Shown here piece after piece: positions 34,688-43,404 of a stretch of 64,000 nt of DNA. Position 1 is the first letter of the stretch, and every line of letters begins with the position of its first letter. Source of the stretch: Spartobacteria bacterium. Lineage in GTDB: Bacteria; Verrucomicrobiota; Verrucomicrobiia; Chthoniobacterales; Chthoniobacteraceae. The translations under genes and the position numbers were made by a program. Under the pieces are notes generated by a model. It was given only the letters and a program-made list of their open reading frames with translations. It did no database searches and was not told the origin of the DNA. The stretch is taken from the NCBI GenBank assembly GCA_021324825.1, contig JAJPII010000020.1:30665-94664 (forward strand). The letters run 5' to 3'.

Positions 34688-35717
34688 CCCGGGCGTACTC
34701 CTCGATCTGCTCGCGGGGCGTTTGCGAGCGGTATCCGTTCACCGTCTTTTCCACCGTCTTCTCGAATCCCCAGACCGGACGCCAGCCGAGCAGATGATAC
34801 GCCTTGTCGATGGAAAGATGGAGCAGGCGGGCCTCATGGGGGGCGGCGGGGTCGGACGTGTCCATCCACTGGCCCGGCCAATGTTTCAGCATTTCCTCGA
34901 CCAGCTCCCGCACCGTGCGATTGGAATCCGTCCATGGGCCGAAATTGAACGCCGAGCAAACGTCCCCGCCTTCGGGAAGCCGCGCCCCGAGCAGAAGATA
35001 GCCGCCCAGCGGCTCGAGGACGTGCTGCCACGGCCTCGTCGAGGACGGATTCCGCACCGGCACGGCGCGCCCGGCCTTCAACGCGCGGATCGCGTCGGGC
35101 ACGAGGCGGTCAGCCGCCCAATCGCCGCCGCCGAGCACATTGCCCGCCCTCGCGGAGGCGATCCTGACCGCGCTGCCGGAAAAAAAAGAGCGCCGGTACG
35201 ACGCGACGGCCAGTTCCGCCATCGCCTTGCTGGCGCTGTAAGGGTCGTTCCCGCCCAGCGCGTCCGTTTCGCGATAACCGTGGAGCCATTCGCGGTTCTC
35301 GTAACACTTGTCCGTGGTAACGAACACGGCGGCGCAGGCATGCTCCAGGGAACGGAGCGCTTCGAGGACGTGGAGCGTTCCGTTGACATTCGTCTCGAAT
35401 GTCTCGACGGGCCTGTCATACGAAGCGCGGACCAGGGGCTGCGCCGCGAGGTGGAACAAATAATCGGGTTGGAACGCGCGGATCGCCGCGGACGCGAGGG
35501 AAGGGTCGCGCAGGTCGCCCAGCCGGTGCGTCATCCTCTTCTCCAGCCCCAACCGCCCGAAGAGCGCCCCCGGTTCCGGCGCGAGGCTTAAACCCGCGAC
35601 TTCGGCGCCGAGCAGGAGAAGCCATTCGCAAAGCCAGCTTCCCTTGAATCCCGTATGGCCCGTCACGAATGCCTTTTTGCCCCGGTAAGCGGCGCCCAAT
35701 GCGGAAACGAAACTCAT
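34677..35717 (-). CDS. rfbG: CDP-glucose 4,6-dehydratase
   Basis: About 346 residues. Extended SDR with the TGHTGFKGSWL nucleotide loop, LAAQPLVRASYDRPVETFE, VTTDKCYENREW (the Thr-Asp-Lys motif in place of Ser) and the active-site DPYSASKAMAE. C-terminal STRPWQHVLEPLGGYL is typical of the CDP-glucose branch. It makes CDP-4-keto-6-deoxyglucose for RfbH. The upstream cytidylyltransferase rfbF is not in the window. The ATG at 35717 is chosen by length and family N-terminus MSFVSALGAAYRGK. It is divergent from a Ser/Thr kinase about 95 bases away. Confidence 0.93.
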   Translation of the reverse strand: MSFVSALGAAYRGKKAFVTGHTGFKGSWLCEWLLLLGAEVAGLSLAPEPGALFGRLGLEKRMTHRLGDLRDPSLASAAIRAFQPDYLFHLAAQPLVRASYDRPVETFETNVNGTLHVLEALRSLEHACAAVFVTTDKCYENREWLHGYRETDALGGNDPYSASKAMAELAVASYRRSFFSGSAVRIASARAGNVLGGGDWAADRLVPDAIRALKAGRAVPVRNPSSTRPWQHVLEPLGGYLLLGARLPEGGDVCSAFNFGPWTDSNRTVRELVEEMLKHWPGQWMDTSDPAAPHEARLLHLSIDKAYHLLGWRPVWGFEKTVEKTVNGYRSQTPREQIEEYARDDR

Positions 35718-35811
35718 GAAGCGCTTCTTGTACACGATGCCCGCGAATAAGACAAACCGCGCGCCGGTTTTTTGAATTGCCATCCCCTCATGCCTTTGGA
35801 ACGGTAGGCTG

Positions 35812-37119
35812 GTGGGTGAAGACGATACATCAGCCGCCGGACGGTACGAAATCCAGGACGCCATCGGCAAAGGCGGCAGCGGGAGCGTATTCCGCGCGTG
35901 GGACAGGCAACTCGGGCGTTTCGTCGCCATCAAACGCATCGACGAGGATGCGGAAATAGAGGCCTCCATCCGCCAGGAAGCGGCCATCCTCGCGGCGCTC
36001 CACCACCCGAACATCGTCACGATATTCGACTTCGACTCCGACGAAAACGGCCTCTTCGTCGTCATGGAACTGGTCAACGGCCGCACGTTGGAAGTCATTG
36101 CGCCCGAGCATCCTTTAAGCCTCACTGGGTTCTTCGAACTGGCAAACCAGGTCTGCCACGGCCTCTCCGCCGCCCATTCCAAGGGCCTCGTCCATCGCGA
36201 CCTGAAGCCCGGAAACCTGATGCTGCATTTCCACGAAGACAGGTCTTTTACCCTCAAGGTGCTCGACTTCGGCCTCGCCCAGGCGGACGTGGACGCCGTC
36301 GAAGCCGATCCGGAGTCCACCACCGTCGTCGGCTCGGCCTACACCATCGCGCCCGAACAACTCCTGCGCCAGCCCGTCGACCAGCGCACGGATATTTATT
36401 CGCTCGGGATCGTCTTCTTTTTCAGTCTCACGGGCCGGTATCCGTACGAAGGCGAGACCATCGAGGAGATCGTCAACGCGCATCTTTACAACCAGCCCGC
36501 CTCCCTCCACCTGGTGCGGGAGGATGTCCCGGAATCGCTTTCACTCATCGTCTCGCGGATGCTCTCGCGCGATCCCGACCTTCGCCCCCAGACGGTCGAG
36601 GAAGTCCGGACCTCGATCGCCGCCGTCGCGCGCGCCCCCGCTTCCAGGAAGCCGGTCCCGCTGCCCGCGGGGACCGTCCGCCACGCGAGGAAATCGCCCG
36701 CGATGTATGTCGCCGTCCCTGTCGTGATTTTGCTGGTCGTCGGGTGCGCCTGGCTCCTCCTCCGGCCCGCGACGCCGCCGCCCGCGCCGGTCGCGTCCGC
36801 CGAGATTCCTTCCGGCCCCCCGAAGGTCGATCCGCTCGATTACGTGAGTCTTTCCAAGCACAAGGGCGATACCGTCATCGCGGAAGGCGTCCCCACATCC
36901 GTCGCGAACAACAGCCTCTACGCGACGCGCGACCTGAAATTTTCCGAAACCGATTTCAACGCGCTGATCATCGCCTTCCCGCAATACAAGTTTCCGCTGA
37001 AGACGGTGCAGACCTACATCGGAAAGCACGTGCGGGTCACGGGTTCGATTTCCGAAGTGGAGGGGCTTTACCGCATCGTCATACAGACCGGCAAGGAGAT
37101 CCAGGTTTTGCCAAATTGA
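35812..37119 (+). CDS. Membrane Ser/Thr protein kinase with extracytoplasmic OB-like domain
   Basis: 435 residues, GTG start. Kinase domain residues about 10-270: glycine loop IGKGGSGSVFRAW, AIKRI lysine, catalytic HRDLKPGNLML, LDFGLAQ and IAPEQLL. One membrane helix follows near residues 300-318 (YVAVPVVILLVVGCAWLLL), then a roughly 90-residue exterior segment (VSLSKHKGDTVIAEGVPTSV, YIGKHVRVTGSISEVEGLYR) that looks like an OB-fold sensor. It could phosphorylate the following signalling protein, whose gene begins 17 bases downstream. No phosphatase gene is adjacent. Confidence 0.9.
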   Translation: MGEDDTSAAGRYEIQDAIGKGGSGSVFRAWDRQLGRFVAIKRIDEDAEIEASIRQEAAILAALHHPNIVTIFDFDSDENGLFVVMELVNGRTLEVIAPEHPLSLTGFFELANQVCHGLSAAHSKGLVHRDLKPGNLMLHFHEDRSFTLKVLDFGLAQADVDAVEADPESTTVVGSAYTIAPEQLLRQPVDQRTDIYSLGIVFFFSLTGRYPYEGETIEEIVNAHLYNQPASLHLVREDVPESLSLIVSRMLSRDPDLRPQTVEEVRTSIAAVARAPASRKPVPLPAGTVRHARKSPAMYVAVPVVILLVVGCAWLLLRPATPPPAPVASAEIPSGPPKVDPLDYVSLSKHKGDTVIAEGVPTSVANNSLYATRDLKFSETDFNALIIAFPQYKFPLKTVQTYIGKHVRVTGSISEVEGLYRIVIQTGKEIQVLPN

Positions 37120-37135
37120 TCCCGCATGCCGACAG

Positions 37136-39784
37136 ATGACCGCGCAACCTTCCGGGACGATCACTTTCCTGTTCACCGACATCGAGGGAAGCTCCCGGCT
37201 TTGGGAGGAGCATCCCGAGGAGATGAAGGGCGCGCTCGCCAGGCATGACCTGATCTTGCGCCAGGCCTTTGGGGACGGCTTCATTTTCAAAACGGTCGGA
37301 GACGCCTTCTGCGCGGCTTTCCACACCGCCTCCGCCGCCGCATCCGCCGCGGTGGCGGCCCAGCGGGCGCTCCATGCGGAGGCCTGGGACCGCGTCGGCG
37401 GGTTAAGGGTCCGCATGGCCCTCCACACCGGCGCCGCCGAGCAGCGGGATGGCGATTACTTCGGCCAGACGCTGAACCGCGTCAGCCGGATTCTCGCGGC
37501 GGCCCACGGCGGCCAGATGCTCCTTTCCCTCCCGACCGAGGAACTGGTGCGCGACTCCCTGCCCGCGGGCGTCCGGCTTCGCAACCTGGGCGAGCGCAGG
37601 CTGCGCGATCTCTCGCGGCCGGAGACGATCTTCGAACTGATCGCGGGCGATCTCCCCTCCGACTTCCCGCCGCTGCGCTCCCTGGAAAGCGTGCCGAACA
37701 ACCTGCCGCTGGAACTGACCAGCTTCATCGGGCGCGAGCGGGAGATGGCGGAGGTGCGGCGCCTTCTAGGCGGCGCGCATCTGCTCACGCTCGTCGGCGC
37801 GGGCGGCACCGGCAAGACGCGGCTTTCCCTCCAGCTCGGCGCGGAATTGCTGGAGAAATTCCAGGACGGCGTCTGGCTCGTCGAGTTCGCGACCATCGAC
37901 GACGCCGCTCTCGTGCCCGAGACTGTCGCCGCCGTTTTGAATGTCCGCCAGGAGGCCGGCCGCCCCCTGGCTTCGACGCTCGCGAACTTCCTCCGGGCGA
38001 AGACGCTCCTCCTTCTCTTCGACAACTGCGAACACGTCGTGGCGGCCTGCGCGCATCTCGCGGAGGCTCTCCTGCGCGTCTGCCGGAATCTTGTCATCCT
38101 CGCCAGCAGCCGGGAGCCGCTCGGCATCGGCGGCGAGGTGGCGTGGCCGCTGCCGCCGCTGAATCTCCCGGCCCATTGGCGTGAGATCGCCTCCGGGCCG
38201 GGCGCCGCCGAGCGCATCCTGAAGTTCGAGGCCGTGCGCCTCTTCGTGGACCGCACCGTCGCGGCGCGCCCCTCCTTCCGGTTGACCGACGCCAACGCCG
38301 CAGCCGTCGCCCAGATCTGCTGGCGGCTGGACGGCATCCCCCTCGCCATCGAGCTTGCCGCCGCCCGCGCGCGCGTCCTGCGGGTCGACCAGATCGCCGA
38401 GCGCCTGGACGACCGCTTCCACCTTCTCACGGCGGGCAGCCGGACAGCCGTTCCGCGCCAGCAAACCTTGCGCGCGCTCATCGACTGGAGCTACGACCTC
38501 CTGAACGAACCGGAGAAAAAGCTGTTGCGGCGCCTCTCCGTCTTTGGCCGGGGCCGCTCGCTGGAAGCAATCGAAGCGGTCTGCTCCTCCGACGGCCTGG
38601 AACAAGGGGGGATTCTCGACCTGCTCACCCAGTTGGTGGACAAGTCGCTCCTCACCGTAGAGAAATCCGAGGCCACGGGCGGCGTCCGCTACTTCATGCT
38701 CGAATCGGTCTGGGACTACAGCCGGGAAAAGCTCGCCGAGGCGGGCGAGACGGCGGCATTCCGGGAGCGGCATCTCGATTTCTTCCTGGGTTACGCCGAG
38801 CAAATCGAAGAAAAAATCACCGGCCCCCAACAGCAAACCTGGCTCGAACGCGTCGAGGAGGACGGCATCAATATGCGGTTCGCCGTCGAGGCGAGCATCG
38901 AACTGCCGGGCCGTGTGCAGAAAGGGTTGCGCCTCGTCGCGGCGCTCCAGCGCTACGTGGAGGTGCGCGGTTTGTTCAAGGAAACGCGCGACGACTTCGC
39001 GCAACTCCTCGCCCACCCCGACGCCGCCCCGCGCAACGCGGCGCGCGCCAACGCCCTGGCCGCCGCGGGCCGCCTCGCGTGGATGGCGGACGACGACGAG
39101 GCGGCCCGGCGCCTGCACGCCGAAGCGCTGGAGATTTACCGCGAGCTGGGCGATGCGCGCCGCGAAGCCTTCATCCTCGCCGACATGGCGCTCGCCGCCG
39201 CGGACCGCCGCGAGCTCGAAGCCGCGGACGCCATGCTCGCAAGGGCCGCCGAACTGGCTCTCCCTTTCGAAGAAGCCCGGCTCCGGGCGCACATCGTGCG
39301 CGCGCGCGGTTTTCAAGCGTCCGCCCGGCGGGACTTCGCGGAGTCGTTTGCGCTTTACGCGGAAACCCTGGAGCTCTACCGCCAGGTGGGCGACGCATGG
39401 TTGGTGCGAATCGGTCTCTGGGCCGCGGGCGTCACCGCCGCCATCCTTGGCCGCTACGAGGAAGCACGCGCTTATTTCGAGGAATGCCTCACCAACTTCC
39501 GCTCGTTGAGAAGCCCCTGGGGGATGCCGTTTCTGCTCGAAGCCTTCGCCGCACTCGCCGTGGCCGAGGGGCAATATACGCGCGCCGCACGCCTGCTCGG
39601 CGCCTCGGAGGCGCTGCGCGCGAAGAATGGAATCTCCACGGAGCCGTCGGATCATCCGGCCATGCGGGAAATCCTTTCCACCGCCGCGGATCATTTCACC
39701 CAGGAGGAAGCCCGGATCGCCCGCCGCGAAGGCCGCGGCATGTCGATCGAGGAGGCCATAACATTTTCACTTTCGCGCTCATGA
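37136..39784 (+). CDS. Class III cyclase-ATPase-TPR signalling protein
   Basis: 882 residues. Residues about 8-170 are a class III nucleotidyl cyclase domain (ITFLFTDIEGSSRLWEEHP with metal Asp; FKTVGDAFCAAF second Asp; RVSRILAAAHGGQ). Residues about 190-500 are an NB-ARC/STAND-type ATPase: SFIGREREMAEVRRL, Walker A LVGAGGTGKTRLS, Walker B LLLLFDNCEHVV, WRLDGIPLAIELAAAR. The rest is TPR-rich (about residues 610-840). Family members couple cyclase output to signal sensing. Catalytic residues for cAMP formation appear retained, but activity is untested. It lies 17 bases after the kinase gene. Confidence 0.87.
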   Translation: MTAQPSGTITFLFTDIEGSSRLWEEHPEEMKGALARHDLILRQAFGDGFIFKTVGDAFCAAFHTASAAASAAVAAQRALHAEAWDRVGGLRVRMALHTGAAEQRDGDYFGQTLNRVSRILAAAHGGQMLLSLPTEELVRDSLPAGVRLRNLGERRLRDLSRPETIFELIAGDLPSDFPPLRSLESVPNNLPLELTSFIGREREMAEVRRLLGGAHLLTLVGAGGTGKTRLSLQLGAELLEKFQDGVWLVEFATIDDAALVPETVAAVLNVRQEAGRPLASTLANFLRAKTLLLLFDNCEHVVAACAHLAEALLRVCRNLVILASSREPLGIGGEVAWPLPPLNLPAHWREIASGPGAAERILKFEAVRLFVDRTVAARPSFRLTDANAAAVAQICWRLDGIPLAIELAAARARVLRVDQIAERLDDRFHLLTAGSRTAVPRQQTLRALIDWSYDLLNEPEKKLLRRLSVFGRGRSLEAIEAVCSSDGLEQGGILDLLTQLVDKSLLTVEKSEATGGVRYFMLESVWDYSREKLAEAGETAAFRERHLDFFLGYAEQIEEKITGPQQQTWLERVEEDGINMRFAVEASIELPGRVQKGLRLVAALQRYVEVRGLFKETRDDFAQLLAHPDAAPRNAARANALAAAGRLAWMADDDEAARRLHAEALEIYRELGDARREAFILADMALAAADRRELEAADAMLARAAELALPFEEARLRAHIVRARGFQASARRDFAESFALYAETLELYRQVGDAWLVRIGLWAAGVTAAILGRYEEARAYFEECLTNFRSLRSPWGMPFLLEAFAALAVAEGQYTRAARLLGASEALRAKNGISTEPSDHPAMREILSTAADHFTQEEARIARREGRGMSIEEAITFSLSRS

Positions 39785-39824
39785 GATAAGCGCGCCTCAC
39801 CGGTCCGTTCCGAATAACCACGTC

Positions 39825-40715
39825 ATGTTGATACAAATTGGATACGACATAGTGCTGGAGTTGCAGGCGCCCGCCTCGATGATCCTGATGCTGAACGTGC
39901 ATCCCTCGCGGCACGCCGACTTCATTAAAAGAGAGCGCCTGCAAGTGGAACCCGGGGTTCCCATCCGCGAATTCACCGACACCTTCGGCAACCAGTGCGC
40001 GCGGATCGCCGCTCCCGCCGGGAAGGTTCGGATGTTTAACGACGCGTTGATAGCCGACAGCGGCGAGCCGGACCCCGTCGCGCCGGACGCGAAACAGCAC
40101 CCGGTGGACGATCTGCCCGCCGAGACCCTGCGCTATCTGTACGCCAGCCGCTATTGCGAGGTCGACCGCCTCGGGGATATCGCGTGGAATCTGTTCGGCG
40201 CCACGCCGCTCGGCTGGGGGCGGGTGCAGGCCATCTGCGCGTGGGTTCACAACCACATCCGCTTCGACTACATGCTCGCGAGCAAGACGCGCTCCGCTTT
40301 CGACGGCTACACCGAGCGGGTCGGCGTCTGCCGCGATTTCACGCACCTCGCCATCACGCTCTGCCGCTGCATGAACATCCCGGCGCGCTACGCCACCGGC
40401 TATCTCGGCGACATCGGGGTGCCGGCGGCGCCGTCCCCGATGGACTTCAGCGCGTGGATGGAAGTCTGGCTCGGAGACCGCTGGCACGTCTTTGACCCGC
40501 GCCACGACGCACGCCGGATTGGGCGCATCCTCATGGCGGCGGGCCGCGACGCCGCGGATGTCGCGCTCACGACCACCTTCGGCCCCAACCGCCTGGAGAA
40601 ATTCGACGTGTGGACCGACGAAGTGTCCGAAAACGGCAAGCCCGCGGAACGCATCGACAGCGCGAAGGAATTCTCGGGCGGCACGGAATGGGTGACGCGC
40701 GGGCCTTCGAATTAG
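39825..40715 (+). CDS. Transglutaminase-like cysteine peptidase family protein
   Basis: 296 residues. An N-terminal beta domain (IGYDIVLELQAPASMILMLN) and a transglutaminase-like core: catalytic Cys in YTERVGVCRDFTHLAI, and the Asp in WHVFDPRHD. The His normally found before AWxEV is replaced: the sequence reads PMDFSAWMEVWLG. This DFSAW form is known in a bacterial subfamily, so it may be active by a different arrangement or inactive. No signal peptide. Role unknown: possibly peptide or glycoconjugate processing. Confidence 0.82.
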   Translation: MLIQIGYDIVLELQAPASMILMLNVHPSRHADFIKRERLQVEPGVPIREFTDTFGNQCARIAAPAGKVRMFNDALIADSGEPDPVAPDAKQHPVDDLPAETLRYLYASRYCEVDRLGDIAWNLFGATPLGWGRVQAICAWVHNHIRFDYMLASKTRSAFDGYTERVGVCRDFTHLAITLCRCMNIPARYATGYLGDIGVPAAPSPMDFSAWMEVWLGDRWHVFDPRHDARRIGRILMAAGRDAADVALTTTFGPNRLEKFDVWTDEVSENGKPAERIDSAKEFSGGTEWVTRGPSN

Positions 40716-42970
40716 TTCCGCGGGGTCAGGCCGAAGGGCATTTCGCTCACGTAAACCCGGAAGTCCTTGATGTTCCCAGGCAGGTAGCGAATGCCGGAGA
40801 TCTCCGCGCCGTCGCCGAGATCAATGACCACGCGGTGGGGGAAAACCGTCCCGGGCGCGGTTATCCAGGAGGAGGAGGGCTGGCCGTCGAGCACGTTTTC
40901 GGCGTCGCCGTCTCCGTGTTCCTCGCTGTCGGCCCAAAGGATTTTCCAGCCGGCCTTTGAAATCGTCTCGCGTTTCGCGTCGAGGGCGTCGAGTTCGGCT
41001 ACGGAGGCCGTCTGCTTGCCATCCTGCGCGTCGAGAGCCTCCAGGCAGAGGTAGCGGCCCTTCGTGGGCCGGGCGAAATTGATTTCCTGCCACTGGTCGC
41101 TGGAAGTGAAGCTCCCCTGGATTACGGGCGGGACGCCCCCCGCGCTGAACGCGCCCCCGGCCCTTGCGGCGCGGCTGAAATCCAGCGCGGGCCGCAGCTC
41201 ATCCAATATCGGCTTTTCCAGCCCCGCCATCTCCGGACGCCGCGGGCCGATAAGGTCGAGGATGACTATTTCGTTGCCGCCATGGCGCAGCCACGGGCCG
41301 GGACAATACATGGTCTGCGTCGGCCCAATATCCCAAAAACGCCCGAGGCAATGGCCGTTCACCCACGCCACGCCTTTGCTCCATGTTCGCAGATCGAGAA
41401 AAGTGTCGCCCGCCTTTTCCAACTGGAAACTCCCGCGCCAGAAGGCCGGGCCGGGCGCCCCCGGGCCGAACTTCAGCGAGGCCAACTCCTGCGCGTCGAG
41501 AGACAGCGGGTATATTTTCCAGCCTTTCACTTCACTCTTCGCAAACCGCACAGGGCCGTGGATTCCCTTGCGGTCGAACACCTCGCGTCCAAAATTCACG
41601 CGTCCCATCGCCTCGACCAGGATGTCGAGCCGCGCGGCGGCGGCGCGTTCGGGGAGATCGACGTGATAACTCTGCCTGCGCCGGTCCATCACGCCAACGC
41701 TTTTTCCATCCAGAAAAATCCAGGCGAAGTCATGCACTTCCTTGATTGTCAGCGCGCCTGCCGGGCCGGCGGGCAGGGTGGCGCGGTACAAGGTGCAGCC
41801 GCGGCTCTGGTTGTAAAACTCCATCGTGCGCGGCGTCTCGTCCTCCACCGGCGCGGGGAGATTTTCGAAGACGGAAGCGGCTTCCTTCAACTCGAACGGC
41901 TTCACTGTCATCACCGGATTTTGCGGCGGCGGGGCAGGCGGCGTTTCGCCCCTGGCAAGCACTTGGCGGATGGCGTTGAACTTCGGCGTGACCCAGCCCG
42001 CCTCGCTGATCGGCGCGTCGTAGTCGTAGCTGGAGGTATCGGGGCTGAACGGCCTGTCCGCGCCCGCCCACAAGCCGAACGAAGTGCCGCCGTGCGCCAT
42101 GTAGATGCTGAAGGAATGGCGGTTCTTCAGCATGTAATCGATATCGGCGACGATGGGTTCGACGGGGCCGGTGCGGTGCTTGCGCCCCCACATGTCGAAC
42201 CACGCGGGATAGTATTCGCCGTTCATGAGCGGGCCGGTTTTCTGAAAATGGCGCAAGGTCTCGAAGGACTTGGCGGCGGCGTTGGCGCCGAAGTTGACGA
42301 CCTGGAAGAGGTCGCTCCGGCGCCCGTTGGCTATCGCTCCCTGCGGATTGCACGCGAAGAGCGGCGTGTCGAAGCCGCCGTCGATGAGCGCCTGCCTCAG
42401 CGCGCCCATGTATGCGGCGTCTTTTCCGTAGGAGCCGTACTCATTCTCCACCTGCACCATGAGGATGGGGCCGCCGCGCGTGATCTGCAACGGCCCCAGC
42501 ACACGGCCCACCTCCTTCATATAACGCACCGCGGGGTTGAGAAAGGCGGGATCTCGCGAGCGGAGGTTGATCTTGTCGTTCTTCAGCAACCACCACGGGA
42601 GGCCGCCCATTTCCCATTCCGCGCAGGAATACGGGCCGGGGCGCAACATGACCCAAAGGCCTTCCTGTTGCGCGATGCGGCAGAACTCCGCCGCGTCGGC
42701 CTGGCCGCTCCAGTCGTACCGCCCCTCCTGCCATTCGTGAAAGTTCCAGAACAGGTAAACGCACACCGTGTTCAGGCCCATCGCCTTGCACATCTGGAGG
42801 CGATGCCGCCAATACTCGCGCGGGACCCGCGGGAAATGGATCTCCCCGCACCGTATGACGAACGGCTGCCCGTCGAGAAAAAAGTCGTGTTCCCCTATGG
42901 TGAACGTATGCGCCTGGACGTTGATCTGGCTCACGAGGATAACGAGGATTAAGAGAAGAATTCTGCCCAT
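40712..42970 (-). CDS. GH35 beta-galactosidase-like enzyme with C-terminal discoidin-type domain
   Basis: About 752 residues. A signal peptide (MGRILLLILVILVSQINVQA) precedes the GH35 barrel: VIRCGEIHFPRVPREYWRHR, acid/base Glu in MVQVENEYGSYG (about residue 174) and nucleophile region NGEYYPAWFDMWG (about 250). A beta-sandwich follows, then an F5/8-type carbohydrate-binding segment near the C-terminus (NVLDGQPSSSWITAPG, RVVIDLGDGAEISGIRYLPG). It is secreted or periplasmic and likely releases beta-galactosides from polysaccharide. Its start overlaps the end of queD by 22 bases. Functional link with queuosine genes is not obvious. Confidence 0.88.
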   Translation of the reverse strand: MGRILLLILVILVSQINVQAHTFTIGEHDFFLDGQPFVIRCGEIHFPRVPREYWRHRLQMCKAMGLNTVCVYLFWNFHEWQEGRYDWSGQADAAEFCRIAQQEGLWVMLRPGPYSCAEWEMGGLPWWLLKNDKINLRSRDPAFLNPAVRYMKEVGRVLGPLQITRGGPILMVQVENEYGSYGKDAAYMGALRQALIDGGFDTPLFACNPQGAIANGRRSDLFQVVNFGANAAAKSFETLRHFQKTGPLMNGEYYPAWFDMWGRKHRTGPVEPIVADIDYMLKNRHSFSIYMAHGGTSFGLWAGADRPFSPDTSSYDYDAPISEAGWVTPKFNAIRQVLARGETPPAPPPQNPVMTVKPFELKEAASVFENLPAPVEDETPRTMEFYNQSRGCTLYRATLPAGPAGALTIKEVHDFAWIFLDGKSVGVMDRRRQSYHVDLPERAAAARLDILVEAMGRVNFGREVFDRKGIHGPVRFAKSEVKGWKIYPLSLDAQELASLKFGPGAPGPAFWRGSFQLEKAGDTFLDLRTWSKGVAWVNGHCLGRFWDIGPTQTMYCPGPWLRHGGNEIVILDLIGPRRPEMAGLEKPILDELRPALDFSRAARAGGAFSAGGVPPVIQGSFTSSDQWQEINFARPTKGRYLCLEALDAQDGKQTASVAELDALDAKRETISKAGWKILWADSEEHGDGDAENVLDGQPSSSWITAPGTVFPHRVVIDLGDGAEISGIRYLPGNIKDFRVYVSEMPFGLTPRN

Positions 42971-43404
42971 GAACTGTTTGTCTCCCAAACGCGCACATTG
43001 ACCACCCGCAGACTCTTGCGAACCGGGTAAAGTGAATCCGGCTTCGCGGCATAGCGGGCCAACGCCGCGCTGAAATGGTCGTGGATGGCTCGCGCGATGA
43101 CTTCCGTGGTGGGGTCGATTTTCGGGAACCCGATAATGCGCTCCCCGTACGCGGCTTTCAGATCGGCGTATTTTGGATCGTCGGTGTTCACGCACATCGA
43201 ATGGTCGTACTGCTCCAGGAAGTCTTCCATCACCTCCTTGATAACCTTGAAATCGCAAACCATGTCGCCGGAGTCAAGCGCATCCGCCTCCAGCACGAAC
43301 TCGACCTTGCGGCTGTGGCCGTGTGGAAACCGGCATTTGTCGGGGTGTTTGGAAAGCATATGCCCGCTTTCGATCTCGAACGTCTTGCAAATCCGGTAAG
43401 GCAT
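42949..43404 (-). CDS. queD: 6-carboxy-tetrahydropterin synthase (QueD)
   Basis: About 151 residues. The zinc-binding histidines and catalytic cysteine of the PTPS family are present: His15 in ESGHMLSKH, Cys24 in DKCRFPHGHS with His28 and His30. It converts dihydroneopterin triphosphate to 6-carboxytetrahydropterin in the pathway to preQ0 and queuosine. The ATG at 43404 overlaps the queE stop (TGATG). It belongs to the queE-queD-GH35 coupled run. queC and queF are not in the window. Confidence 0.92.
   Translation of the reverse strand: MPYRICKTFEIESGHMLSKHPDKCRFPHGHSRKVEFVLEADALDSGDMVCDFKVIKEVMEDFLEQYDHSMCVNTDDPKYADLKAAYGERIIGFPKIDPTTEVIARAIHDHFSAALARYAAKPDSLYPVRKSLRVVNVRVWETNSSWAEFFS

Noticed and set aside
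37766..39694. A 642-codon minus-strand open frame
   Set aside because: Antisense to the cyclase-ATPase-TPR gene, low complexity, no recognisable domain.
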